NCBI GenBank assembly: GCA_038247995.1 | Contig: JBBRUG010000089.1 | Location: 1 to 18,385 of the forward strand | Reading direction: 5' to 3' | Origin: JBBRUG01 sp038247995 | GTDB lineage: Bacteria > Chloroflexota > Chloroflexia > Chloroflexales > Chloroflexaceae | Length of the DNA stretch: 18,385 bases | Part shown: in pieces, positions 6,817-12,795 of the stretch | Layout: each line of letters begins with the position of its first letter | Position numbering within the stretch: position 1 is the stretch's first letter | Notes under the pieces: generated by a model | What the model was told of the DNA's origin: nothing | Seen by the model: only the letters and a program-made list of their open reading frames with translations | Database searches by the model: none | Translations under genes and position numbers: made by a program

Positions 6817-7260
6817 ATGCCGCTCCTAGCCCGGATCATGATTCGCACCGCGCTGATCTGGCAGGCACTTGGCTTCAGCGGAGCCGCATTGCTCCTTGCC
6901 GCCAAAGCGGGTGTTGCGCCACCGATCTTCTGGAACTTGCTCGAAGCCCACCTCCAGGCGCTCTTCTTCGGCTGGATGATCCAGTTCGCCGGGGGTGTCG
7001 CCTACTGGATCATGCCCCGCTTTGATGCCGCTGGAAACCGCGGGCGCATCTGGCCGGTTGTCGGTGCATGCATCGGACTGAACTTCGCTGCCGTATTGCC
7101 GACACTCCGGGCCATCCTAAGCATGCTCAGCCTCCCCGCACCACTGTGGTTGGCCGCGCTAGGTGGGCTCAGCGCCATGCTTGGCTGCGCAATGCTGGCC
7201 TTACATCTCTGGCCGCGGATCTTGCCGTTTCGCAACCTACCGCGCCATGCCGACGGATGA
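6817..7260 (+). CDS. Small four-helix membrane protein, COX1/NnrS-like (paralogue 2)
   Basis: 147 residues from ATG 6817, preceded by AGAGGT at 6805-6810; an open frame back to 6733 would only translate the repeat tract. It shares its plan with the preceding gene: IRTAL in the first helix, His45 in AHLQALFFGW at the start of the second, then FAGGVAYWIMPRF, and HLWPRI at the end. Four helices are predicted by eye (about 8-29, 46-68, 78-102 and 110-134). The H-x6-GW-x2-Q-x3-GVAYW-x2-PRF string resembles the second helix region of NnrS and heme-copper-oxidase-like proteins, so heme or copper contact is possible. It is probably co-transcribed with the nirK-like gene, although the repeat tract lies between the two membrane genes. 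No enzymatic function can be read directly. Confidence 0.75.
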   Translation: MPLLARIMIRTALIWQALGFSGAALLLAAKAGVAPPIFWNLLEAHLQALFFGWMIQFAGGVAYWIMPRFDAAGNRGRIWPVVGACIGLNFAAVLPTLRAILSMLSLPAPLWLAALGGLSAMLGCAMLALHLWPRILPFRNLPRHADG

Positions 7261-7442
7261 TGCCTACCACGGCTGCTTCTATAGATGTCTACCGCATTGC
7301 TCAGATCGATTGCGCCTGCATAACCAGGCGCGAGCGCAGCGCGCTACCCGGTTCAGTGGCCTCAGCAGCTCAGTCATGCTGCTCAGTGCGCTAATCTTTC
7401 CAAATGAGTGCAGAGATCTTCATTCCTTCGACGTAGAGCGCG

Positions 7443-7451
7443 TGCTACAAT
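7443..7451 (+). promoter_or_regulatory. Extended -10 promoter candidate for the rhodanese gene
   Basis: TG-C-TACAAT (7443-7451), with a weak TTCCTT at 7423-7428 as the -35, 17 bases upstream. It lies in the 294-base gap 7261-7554, where I see no convincing gene. Transcription would start near 7458, about 97 bases before the chosen GTG. The gap also has a small inverted pair, AGCAG (7364-7368) and CTGCT (7379-7383), of doubtful value. Confidence 0.4.
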
Positions 7452-7554
7452 GCGCTGAAGTCGGTTCCCACCGATCCTGAACGCATTCGTGTGCGCACCT
7501 GCCGCTCGGCCCCTGTGCTGGAGCGTGCACCGTACCTCAAAGGGGAGGTCGCCC

Positions 7555-8469
7555 GTGAAGCCGCGCACCTGGACTGCACTTTTTGTCATGGCTCTGGCCG
7601 CCTGGGTTGGTTTAGCCGGCATGATCCAACAGGTCGGCAATCCACCGGTGGTCGAGGCGTACACCCCTGCTGATGCAACGCTCAGCGCCCCGCAGGTACC
7701 GGCCTACACGGTCACCACCGAACTCCACGCGTACCTGGCCGATATTGCCCCGCACTGGCGTTCACTCACCGATGTTGCCGCGTTAGAGCGCATCCTCGTC
7801 GCCGATCCACTGATCGTCGATGTGCGCAGCCCCGCAGCATACGCGGCCGGCCACATCCCCAGCGCCGTAAATATCCCCTTGAACGAGCTCACCAGTAGCC
7901 TCGATCAACTGCCCACCGATCGGCTGATCGTTGTGAACTGCGGTACGGGGTTGCGCTCGGCGTATGCTGCCGCGGCGCTGGAAATGCTCGGCTTTGCCAA
8001 TGTGTACGATTTTATGCCCGGTTTTACCGGTTGGGTTGCCGCCGGTGCATCGATCAGCACAGTAGCCGTTCTGGCGCCAATTCTGCCTAGCGTTTTGCCC
8101 GTCGATAGCAGCATACACACCAATGTTGAGCAGTTTTTTGCCCATCTCCCTGCCGATGCATATGGCATTATGCAGGCCACGAGCCTTGAGCAATTGATCG
8201 TCCAGCGTGATGCGCTGGTGGTCGATCTGCGCAACGCCGATGCTTTTGCCGCCGGACGCATTCCCGGCTCAATTAACATTCCGCTTGATCGACTTGGCGC
8301 CAGCCTCGACCGGCTGCCCTTTGATCGCCCGGTTGTGCTCAGTTGCAACGCCGATGCGGGCTGTGGCGCCGCAGCACCCGCGCTGCACATGCTCGGCTTC
8401 GGCAACGTGCGCGTCTTCCCGCCCAGCTTTGCCGGCTGGGAAGCGGCGAACCTGCTGGTGGAACGCTAA
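7555..8469 (+). CDS. Exported tandem-rhodanese protein
   Basis: 304 residues from GTG 7555, which has AAAGGGGAGG just upstream; an open frame back to 7489 lacks a ribosome site. Residues 1-24 are a signal peptide or membrane anchor (KPR, then a hydrophobic stretch), so the protein should act outside the membrane. Two rhodanese domains follow, about 70-165 and 207-304. Each has the DVR/DLR and AGHIP/AGRIP motifs and a catalytic Cys: Cys129 in the loop CGTGLR, and Cys264 in the less usual loop CNADAGC, which has a second Cys270. The two domains resemble each other, including the LGF-N-V-x-F and GW ends, which points to an internal duplication. Rhodaneses carry sulfane sulfur between partners; the donor and acceptor here are unknown. 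It lies downstream of the nirK-like cluster but probably has its own promoter. Confidence 0.88.
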   Translation: MKPRTWTALFVMALAAWVGLAGMIQQVGNPPVVEAYTPADATLSAPQVPAYTVTTELHAYLADIAPHWRSLTDVAALERILVADPLIVDVRSPAAYAAGHIPSAVNIPLNELTSSLDQLPTDRLIVVNCGTGLRSAYAAAALEMLGFANVYDFMPGFTGWVAAGASISTVAVLAPILPSVLPVDSSIHTNVEQFFAHLPADAYGIMQATSLEQLIVQRDALVVDLRNADAFAAGRIPGSINIPLDRLGASLDRLPFDRPVVLSCNADAGCGAAAPALHMLGFGNVRVFPPSFAGWEAANLLVER

Positions 8470-8491
8470 CATTGGAACTGAGGCATCGCGC

Positions 8492-8530
8492 TTGGGCCGC
8501 AATAGTCATTGGATGACTATTGCGGCCCAA
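8492..8530. terminator. Perfect 18-bp hairpin between convergent genes
   Basis: An 18-base arm (8492-8509) and its exact reverse complement (8513-8530) enclose a 3-base loop, TGG. It lies between the rhodanese stop (8469, +) and the stop of the Pro/Thr-rich protein (8536, -), as expected for a bidirectional terminator. No T-run follows on either strand, so termination would depend on the stem alone. Confidence 0.65.
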
Positions 8531-8535
8531 TTATG

Positions 8536-9528
8536 TTAGTTCGTCGGGGTGAATGCCGGCCGTTCGGGGAGTTCCGTACGCGCCTCAGGTTGTGTTTCCG
8601 GCGTACTGGTCGGCTCAGCAGGCGGTTCCGGCAGATTCGTCGGCTCGGGGAGTGGCTCCGGCGGATTTGTTGGCTCAGGCAATGGTTCCGGCGTCGGTTC
8701 CGGTAGCGGCTCAGTTGTAACAGTCGGCTGTGGTTCCAGGGTCGGCTCCAGAGTCGGCTCTAGGGTTGGCTCTGGTAACGGTTCTTCTGTAGCCGGCACG
8801 TCAGTCGGCTCCGGCGGATCGGTTGCAGTCGGTTCAGGCGTAAGCGTAAAAAGCGGCGCAGGCGTATTCGTCGGCGATGGCGGCGCCGTTGGAAAGATGA
8901 TGATCACGATTGGCGTACTGGTTGGGGCCTCAATGGCTGTGGCCGTCGGCTCAACCGTAGACGTTACGGTTGGCTCCAATGTCGGCTCAATCGTTGAACT
9001 GGGAGTTGGGTTCAGGGTCGGCGTTGAGGTAGCCTGTATCGTAGCGGTATTGCTGGCTGTCGGAACGACGGTCAGCGGCGGCGCCACGCCCGGCTCAGTC
9101 GTTGCCGAGGGCGGCGGAGGCGTACCACTGCCGTTCAGGCCGCTAAGACCGCCAAGCAGCGCAATGCCGGCATAGATCATCGCTCCGAGAATTGCCACCA
9201 GCAACACAATCATCACACCATAGATCATGCGATCCCGGGTCGGAAGCGTTGCAAACCAACCCGAAGCAGGGTTTGTGGCGAGCGATTGCGCCGCAGCGGC
9301 CGCGCCGCCGACAACCACCGTTGAAGGTAACCCTGAGCCCGTGTATAATGGGCAACCAATATGGGCCGAAGAGAGACAGAACTGCGCCTGATAGTCCGGC
9401 TGAAGGAGTGGAATATCCTGGGCCTGTCCACTCACGTAACACCGATGCTCGGGCGTTGGTGACGCGAAGCGGATGGCCTGATTCTGTTTTAGCCCAAGGT
9501 AGGGGCAATGACCTGACGGCTCAACCAT
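8536..9528 (-). CDS. Cys-motif, single-TM, Pro/Thr-rich surface protein
   Basis: 330 residues; the minus strand has GAGGAG 10 bases before ATG. The N-terminal 62 residues hold four spaced cysteines in recognisable settings: Cys8 (CPYLG), Cys30 (HRCY), Cys51 (QFCL) and Cys59 (CPLY), with His28 and His56 close by. This could bind zinc or an Fe-S cluster. I associate this motif with Chloroflexi proteins, without a named function. A basic/aromatic stretch precedes one membrane helix (about 101-126). The rest, about 200 residues, is almost entirely Pro, Thr, Glu and Ser, with EPT/LEPT/PEPT runs including a 12-base period near 8728-8775. With no signal peptide, the topology is probably cysteine domain inside and an extended stalk outside. 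It has its own strong promoter. I cannot name a function. Confidence 0.8.
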   Translation of the reverse strand: MVEPSGHCPYLGLKQNQAIRFASPTPEHRCYVSGQAQDIPLLQPDYQAQFCLSSAHIGCPLYTGSGLPSTVVVGGAAAAAQSLATNPASGWFATLPTRDRMIYGVMIVLLVAILGAMIYAGIALLGGLSGLNGSGTPPPPSATTEPGVAPPLTVVPTASNTATIQATSTPTLNPTPSSTIEPTLEPTVTSTVEPTATAIEAPTSTPIVIIIFPTAPPSPTNTPAPLFTLTPEPTATDPPEPTDVPATEEPLPEPTLEPTLEPTLEPQPTVTTEPLPEPTPEPLPEPTNPPEPLPEPTNLPEPPAEPTSTPETQPEARTELPERPAFTPTN

Positions 9529-9563
9529 AAGGACAGGGCTCCTCAGCAGCGTCGACGCAGCGT

Positions 9564-9593
9564 ATTATAAGGCTTCGACTTCAGTGAAGTCAA
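9564..9593 (-). promoter_or_regulatory. Sigma70-type promoter of the Cys-motif gene
   Basis: On the minus strand TTGACT (9588-9593) is followed after 18 bases by TATAAT (9564-9569). Predicted transcription start is near 9557, about 30 bases before the ATG at 9528, with the ribosome site in between. It is the best promoter match in the window. The opposite strand at the same place reads TATTAT (9563-9568), a possible weak -10 toward the phosphoesterase gene. Confidence 0.65.
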
Positions 9594-9596
9594 AGC
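9572..9596. promoter_or_regulatory. 25-bp near-perfect palindrome overlapping the promoter
   Basis: The core GACTTCA-G-TGAAGTC (9577-9591) is perfect. Extending outward gives 12-base arms with 11 of 12 positions pairing across 9572-9596. It covers the -35 and most of the spacer of the minus-strand promoter and lies 14 bases before the phosphoesterase start on the other strand. The placement fits an operator for a dimeric regulator acting on one or both genes. Confidence 0.5.
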
Positions 9597-9609
9597 GCTC
9601 AGGGCATCT

Positions 9610-10344
9610 ATGCGCATTGTGATCATCTCCGACATTCATTCGAACTTCGTGGCCCTGGAGGCCGTACTGGCTGCGGCAGGTCACTATGATGCACTCTGGT
9701 GCCTCGGCGACACGATTGGTTATGGGCCGCGCCCGAACGAGTGTGTCGCCTCCATGCATGAGCACGCCACGGTTACGATTAGCGGCAACCACGACCTGGC
9801 GTGTCTTGCGAAGATCGATCTGCGCGATTTTAATCCTGATGCGCGAAAGGCGAATATCTGGAACGGCGAACAACTCACCTCCGAAAATCGAGACTGGTTG
9901 GAAACCCTACCTGTCGCGACGCCGATTGACAATCGCTTCACGCTGGCCCACGGCAGCCCGCGCGAGCCGGTTTGGGAATATTTGCTCATGCCCGATCAGG
10001 CATTGGCCAATTTTGAACTGTTCAATCAGCAAGTCTGCTTTGTTGGCCACAGTCACGTGCAGCTCGGCTTCAGCTTACAGATCGGCTTTGATCGCGTGGA
10101 GCGCTTTCTCCCTGAGAGCGGCCAAAGCTTGCGCCTCGACGCAAATACCCGTTATCTGATCAACCCCGGCAGCGTCGGCCAGCCCCGCGATCAGGATCCC
10201 CGCGCCGCCTACGCTGTGCTGGATACGGAGGCCGACACAATCCGTTTCCACCGGATCGCTTACGATGTGGAGAAAACCCAACGCCAGATGGTTGAAGCCG
10301 GTCTCCCGCCGGCACTGATTCGCCGGCTTGAGTTTGGCATGTAG
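9610..10344 (+). CDS. Calcineurin-like metallophosphoesterase (YfcE/YmdB-type fold)
   Basis: 244 residues from ATG 9610, with AGGG a few bases upstream. All five metal and catalytic blocks of the family are present: Asp8/His10 (SDIHSN), Asp34 (LGDTIGYGP), Asn60/His61 (GNHD), His114 (LAHGS) and His147/His149 (GHSH). They bind two metal ions and hydrolyse phosphodiesters or phosphomonoesters. The GDTIGYGP and NPGSVGQPRD blocks match the common small bacterial phosphodiesterase group. There is no signal peptide or membrane segment, so it is cytosolic. The substrate cannot be told; cyclic nucleotides and protein phosphate are possibilities only. It diverges from the Cys-motif surface protein and may share its operator region. 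The next gene starts 46 bases downstream on the same strand. Confidence 0.92.
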   Translation: MRIVIISDIHSNFVALEAVLAAAGHYDALWCLGDTIGYGPRPNECVASMHEHATVTISGNHDLACLAKIDLRDFNPDARKANIWNGEQLTSENRDWLETLPVATPIDNRFTLAHGSPREPVWEYLLMPDQALANFELFNQQVCFVGHSHVQLGFSLQIGFDRVERFLPESGQSLRLDANTRYLINPGSVGQPRDQDPRAAYAVLDTEADTIRFHRIAYDVEKTQRQMVEAGLPPALIRRLEFGM

Positions 10345-10390
10345 CCCGTCTGGCCGTTCGCAGTCTGACACCAAAACTGAGGATTCTTCT

Positions 10391-11731
10391 ATGTCCCTTG
10401 AAGCACTATACCGCGCCCGCTTCGCTCGCTCGGCGGCGCTGGCCGAAGAAGCCCGCCGGCGGGTTCCCGGCGGTATTACCCACGATGCCCGCTTCGCTCC
10501 AACATTCCCTTTGTTTATTGAACGCGCTGCCGGGGTCTATAAGTGGGACGTTGATGACAATCGGATGATCGACTATTGGTGCGGCCATGGCGCGCTCTTG
10601 CTCGGCCACGCCCACCCGGCCGTCACCGCCGCTGTGCAAGCGCAGGCCGCCCGCGGCACCCACTACGGCGCCGAGAGTTCGCTGGGTTTACGCTGGGCCG
10701 CGCTCGTGCAGCAACTCATTCCCGGCGCCGAGCAGGTACGCTTCACTGCATCGGGCACTGAGTCGACGATGCTCGCGATTCGCCTCGCCCGCGCCGCGAC
10801 CCGCCGCCCCACCATTGTGCGCTTCGCCGGCCATTTCCACGGCTGGCACGATGGACTCGCACCCGGCGCCGACCCGAGCGACCCGCACGCCGGGCTGACG
10901 AGCGCAACCCTCGACTATGTGCTCACCATTCCCACTAGCTTGGATGCGCTCGACACCGCCCTCGCCAGTCGCGACGATATCGCCGCCGTGGTAATGGAGC
11001 CGACCGGCGCCTCGTATGGCATGCAGCCACTCCCGCAGGGCTTTTTTGCCGCTGTACGCGAACGTACCACTGCCCACGATGTACTGCTGATCTGCGATGA
11101 AGTGGTAACCGGCTTCCGGCTCAGCCCCGGTGGCGCGCAGGCGCGTGAAGGTGTCGTCGCCGATCTGACGACACTGGCCAAGATCCTCGCCGGTGGCCTG
11201 CCCGGCGGCGCTGTGGTGGGCCGCGAGGCAATTATGCGCCATCTGGCCTTCGGCGATGCAGCGTGGAACAACGGCGCCAAGATCCGCCACCAGGGCACCT
11301 ATAACGCCAACCCGCTCTCCGCCGCCGCCGGCGTGGCCGCGCTGGAGCTTATCGCCGACGGAACGGTTGGGGCACAGGCCAACGCCGCCGGAAGCGCCCT
11401 GGTTGCGGCGCTGAATGAGCGCCTGCGCGAACGCAAACTGCGCGGCTGGACCGTGTATGGCGACGGCTCGATCTTTCATATGTTCGCCGATCCCGCCGTC
11501 GATCTCGAACCGGGTCAGTCGCCAGCGCATCTGCCGCTAGCTGCGCTGAAAACCGGCGGCGACCTGCGGGTGCTTCAGCCGTTACGCATGGCACTGCACC
11601 TCCAGGGGATCGACCTGATGCGTGGGCGAAGCGGATTTGTCAGCGCCCTCCACAGCGCGGATGACATTACCGTAACCGTAGCAGCGTTTGATCAGGCAAT
11701 CGATATGCTACAATCGGAGGCGCTTGGCTAG
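10391..11731 (+). CDS. Class-III PLP aminotransferase, glutamate-1-semialdehyde aminomutase-like
   Basis: 446 residues from ATG 10391, preceded by GAGGA; the open frame reaches back to 10328 but overlaps the previous gene. Fold-type I class III features are clear: SGTES (121-125) for phosphate binding, GHFHGWHD (147-154), DEVVTGFR with Asp236 for the pyridine nitrogen, the Schiff-base Lys264 in TLAKILAGGLPGG, and QGTYNANPLSAAAG. The order and wording follow HemL more closely than ornithine or GABA aminotransferases. At the position of the GSAM active-site Tyr (GCYHG in E. coli) it has Phe149, and the N-terminal GITHDARF block differs from the usual HemL SPVRAF. It is therefore likely a HemL paralogue with another amino substrate, or less likely a divergent HemL for tetrapyrrole synthesis. 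No haem gene is adjacent. Confidence 0.85.
   Translation: MSLEALYRARFARSAALAEEARRRVPGGITHDARFAPTFPLFIERAAGVYKWDVDDNRMIDYWCGHGALLLGHAHPAVTAAVQAQAARGTHYGAESSLGLRWAALVQQLIPGAEQVRFTASGTESTMLAIRLARAATRRPTIVRFAGHFHGWHDGLAPGADPSDPHAGLTSATLDYVLTIPTSLDALDTALASRDDIAAVVMEPTGASYGMQPLPQGFFAAVRERTTAHDVLLICDEVVTGFRLSPGGAQAREGVVADLTTLAKILAGGLPGGAVVGREAIMRHLAFGDAAWNNGAKIRHQGTYNANPLSAAAGVAALELIADGTVGAQANAAGSALVAALNERLRERKLRGWTVYGDGSIFHMFADPAVDLEPGQSPAHLPLAALKTGGDLRVLQPLRMALHLQGIDLMRGRSGFVSALHSADDITVTVAAFDQAIDMLQSEALG
11688..11714 (+). promoter_or_regulatory. Candidate uppP promoter inside the aminotransferase 3' end
   Basis: TTGATC (11688-11693), 15 bases, then the extended -10 TG-C-TACAAT (11706-11714). Transcription would start near 11721, about 40 bases before the uppP start. 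The element is also aminotransferase coding sequence, so the match may be chance. Confidence 0.35.
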
Positions 11732-11761
11732 CCGATCGGAAGGAAACCTGGAGCAGACCCT

Positions 11762-12703
11762 GTGCAAAACCCAACGACACGGCCCGCCGTGATTGCGGCG
11801 CCGCGTCTGCCGCTGCCATTTACACTTGCCGCCTTCGCCCTGCTGGGCCTGGGCTTGATCTTAACCATCCCGAACGATCCTGAATGGTGGAAAGTTGTCT
11901 TGCTTGGGGTTGTGCAAGGCATCTCGGAATGGCTCCCAATCTCGTCTACTGGCCACTTGCTCCTCACTGCCGACCTGATCAACTTCCAGGGCAGTATCGG
12001 CGGCACGTTTGAGATTGCGATCCAGTTCGGCACCGTCCTCGCGGTGATTGCTTTCTACTTTGCCGACCTGTTGGGGCAAGGGAAAGCGCTGCTCGGCCGC
12101 TCCGACGAGGCGAGCAACCAGGCCGCCCAACGGCTCTGGCTGGCAATCATTGTTGCTTTCATCCCGGCGGCAGTGATTGGCTTGCTCACCCGCGACTTTA
12201 TCAAGACCGTGCTCTTCGACTCGCCGACTACAATCGCCACCGCCCTGATTGTCGGTGGGATCGTTTTTCTGGCCCTCGAACGGTTGCCGGCGCGGGAAAC
12301 GCCAACGGTGAACCTGGATCGGGTCAGCGTGCGCCAGGCAATCGGGATCGGCGTGGCGCAGTGCTTTGCGCTTATTCCCGGCGTCTCGCGCTCCGGCGCA
12401 TCGATCGTCGGCGGCTTGCTGTCCGGGCTTGACCGGCGCACCGCGACCGCCTTCTCATTTTACCTCTCGATGCCCACCCTCGGTGCCGCTACGCTTGTTG
12501 ATCTCCTTGGCAGCTTCGACCAGATCCAGGCCGACGATTGGGGGCGTCTGCTGCTCGGCGCCAGCGTCGCGATGATCGTCGGCTACCTCTGCATTGGTTG
12601 GCTGCTGCGCTATATAGCGCGGAACAACTTCGTCGCCTTTGGCATCTACCGCATTGTAATCGGGTTCGTGATTTTGGCCTTTGTCGCGCTCGGCCAACTC
12701 TAG
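11762..12703 (+). CDS. uppP: Undecaprenyl-diphosphate phosphatase (UppP/BacA)
   Basis: 313 residues from GTG 11762, with GGAG 8 bases upstream. UppP removes one phosphate from undecaprenyl diphosphate on the membrane to recycle the lipid carrier for peptidoglycan and other wall polymers, and its excess gives bacitracin resistance. The first signature reads VQGISEWLPISSTGH (51-65), with Glu56, Ser62 and His65; the first acidic residue known from E. coli is Gln52 here, as in many homologues. The second, PGVSRSGASIVGG, has the conserved Arg210. About eight membrane helices are visible. The protein is about 40 residues longer than usual at the N terminus, which adds an extra hydrophobic helix (about 17-36). 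It follows the aminotransferase by 30 bases and ends before a hairpin shared with the convergent peptidase gene. Confidence 0.95.
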   Translation: MQNPTTRPAVIAAPRLPLPFTLAAFALLGLGLILTIPNDPEWWKVVLLGVVQGISEWLPISSTGHLLLTADLINFQGSIGGTFEIAIQFGTVLAVIAFYFADLLGQGKALLGRSDEASNQAAQRLWLAIIVAFIPAAVIGLLTRDFIKTVLFDSPTTIATALIVGGIVFLALERLPARETPTVNLDRVSVRQAIGIGVAQCFALIPGVSRSGASIVGGLLSGLDRRTATAFSFYLSMPTLGAATLVDLLGSFDQIQADDWGRLLLGASVAMIVGYLCIGWLLRYIARNNFVAFGIYRIVIGFVILAFVALGQL

Positions 12704-12711
12704 TACTGCTA

Positions 12712-12775
12712 GGACGAAGGACGAGGGCCGAACCCGCTGCGGCTTTGGTCGTTAGTCTTTCGTCCTTCGTCCGGT
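12712..12775. repeat. Heptamer arrays forming a 13-bp perfect hairpin between convergent genes
   Basis: The left units GGACGAA GGACGAG GGCCGAA (12712-12732) and right units GTCGTTA GTCTTTC GTCCTTC GTCCGGT (12748-12775) run in inverse sense. Bases 12712-12724 pair exactly with 12760-12772. The locus fills most of the 92-base gap between uppP (+) and the M61 peptidase (-) and could act as a bidirectional terminator. Confidence 0.85.
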
Positions 12776-12795
12776 GAGCCTTCGGCCTCACGCAT

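Noticed and set aside
7261..7480. Small open frames in the gap before the rhodanese
   Set aside because: No ribosome site, no domain, Arg/Ala/Ser-rich composition typical of out-of-frame reading, and continuous with shadows of the preceding gene.
8600..8900. Repetitive DNA as a CRISPR array
   Set aside because: Units are short, irregular and in frame with EPT-type protein repeats; there are no constant repeats with unique spacers.
8549..9175. 208-residue Gly/Ser/Val-rich open frame on the plus strand
   Set aside because: It is the antisense reading of the Pro/Thr/Glu codons of the minus-strand surface protein. Its composition is explained by that, and the minus frame has a clear TM, Cys motif, ribosome site and promoter.
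10688..11530. 280-residue open frame on the minus strand
   Set aside because: Shadow of the aminotransferase, whose plus frame has all PLP motifs; caused by GC-rich codon bias.
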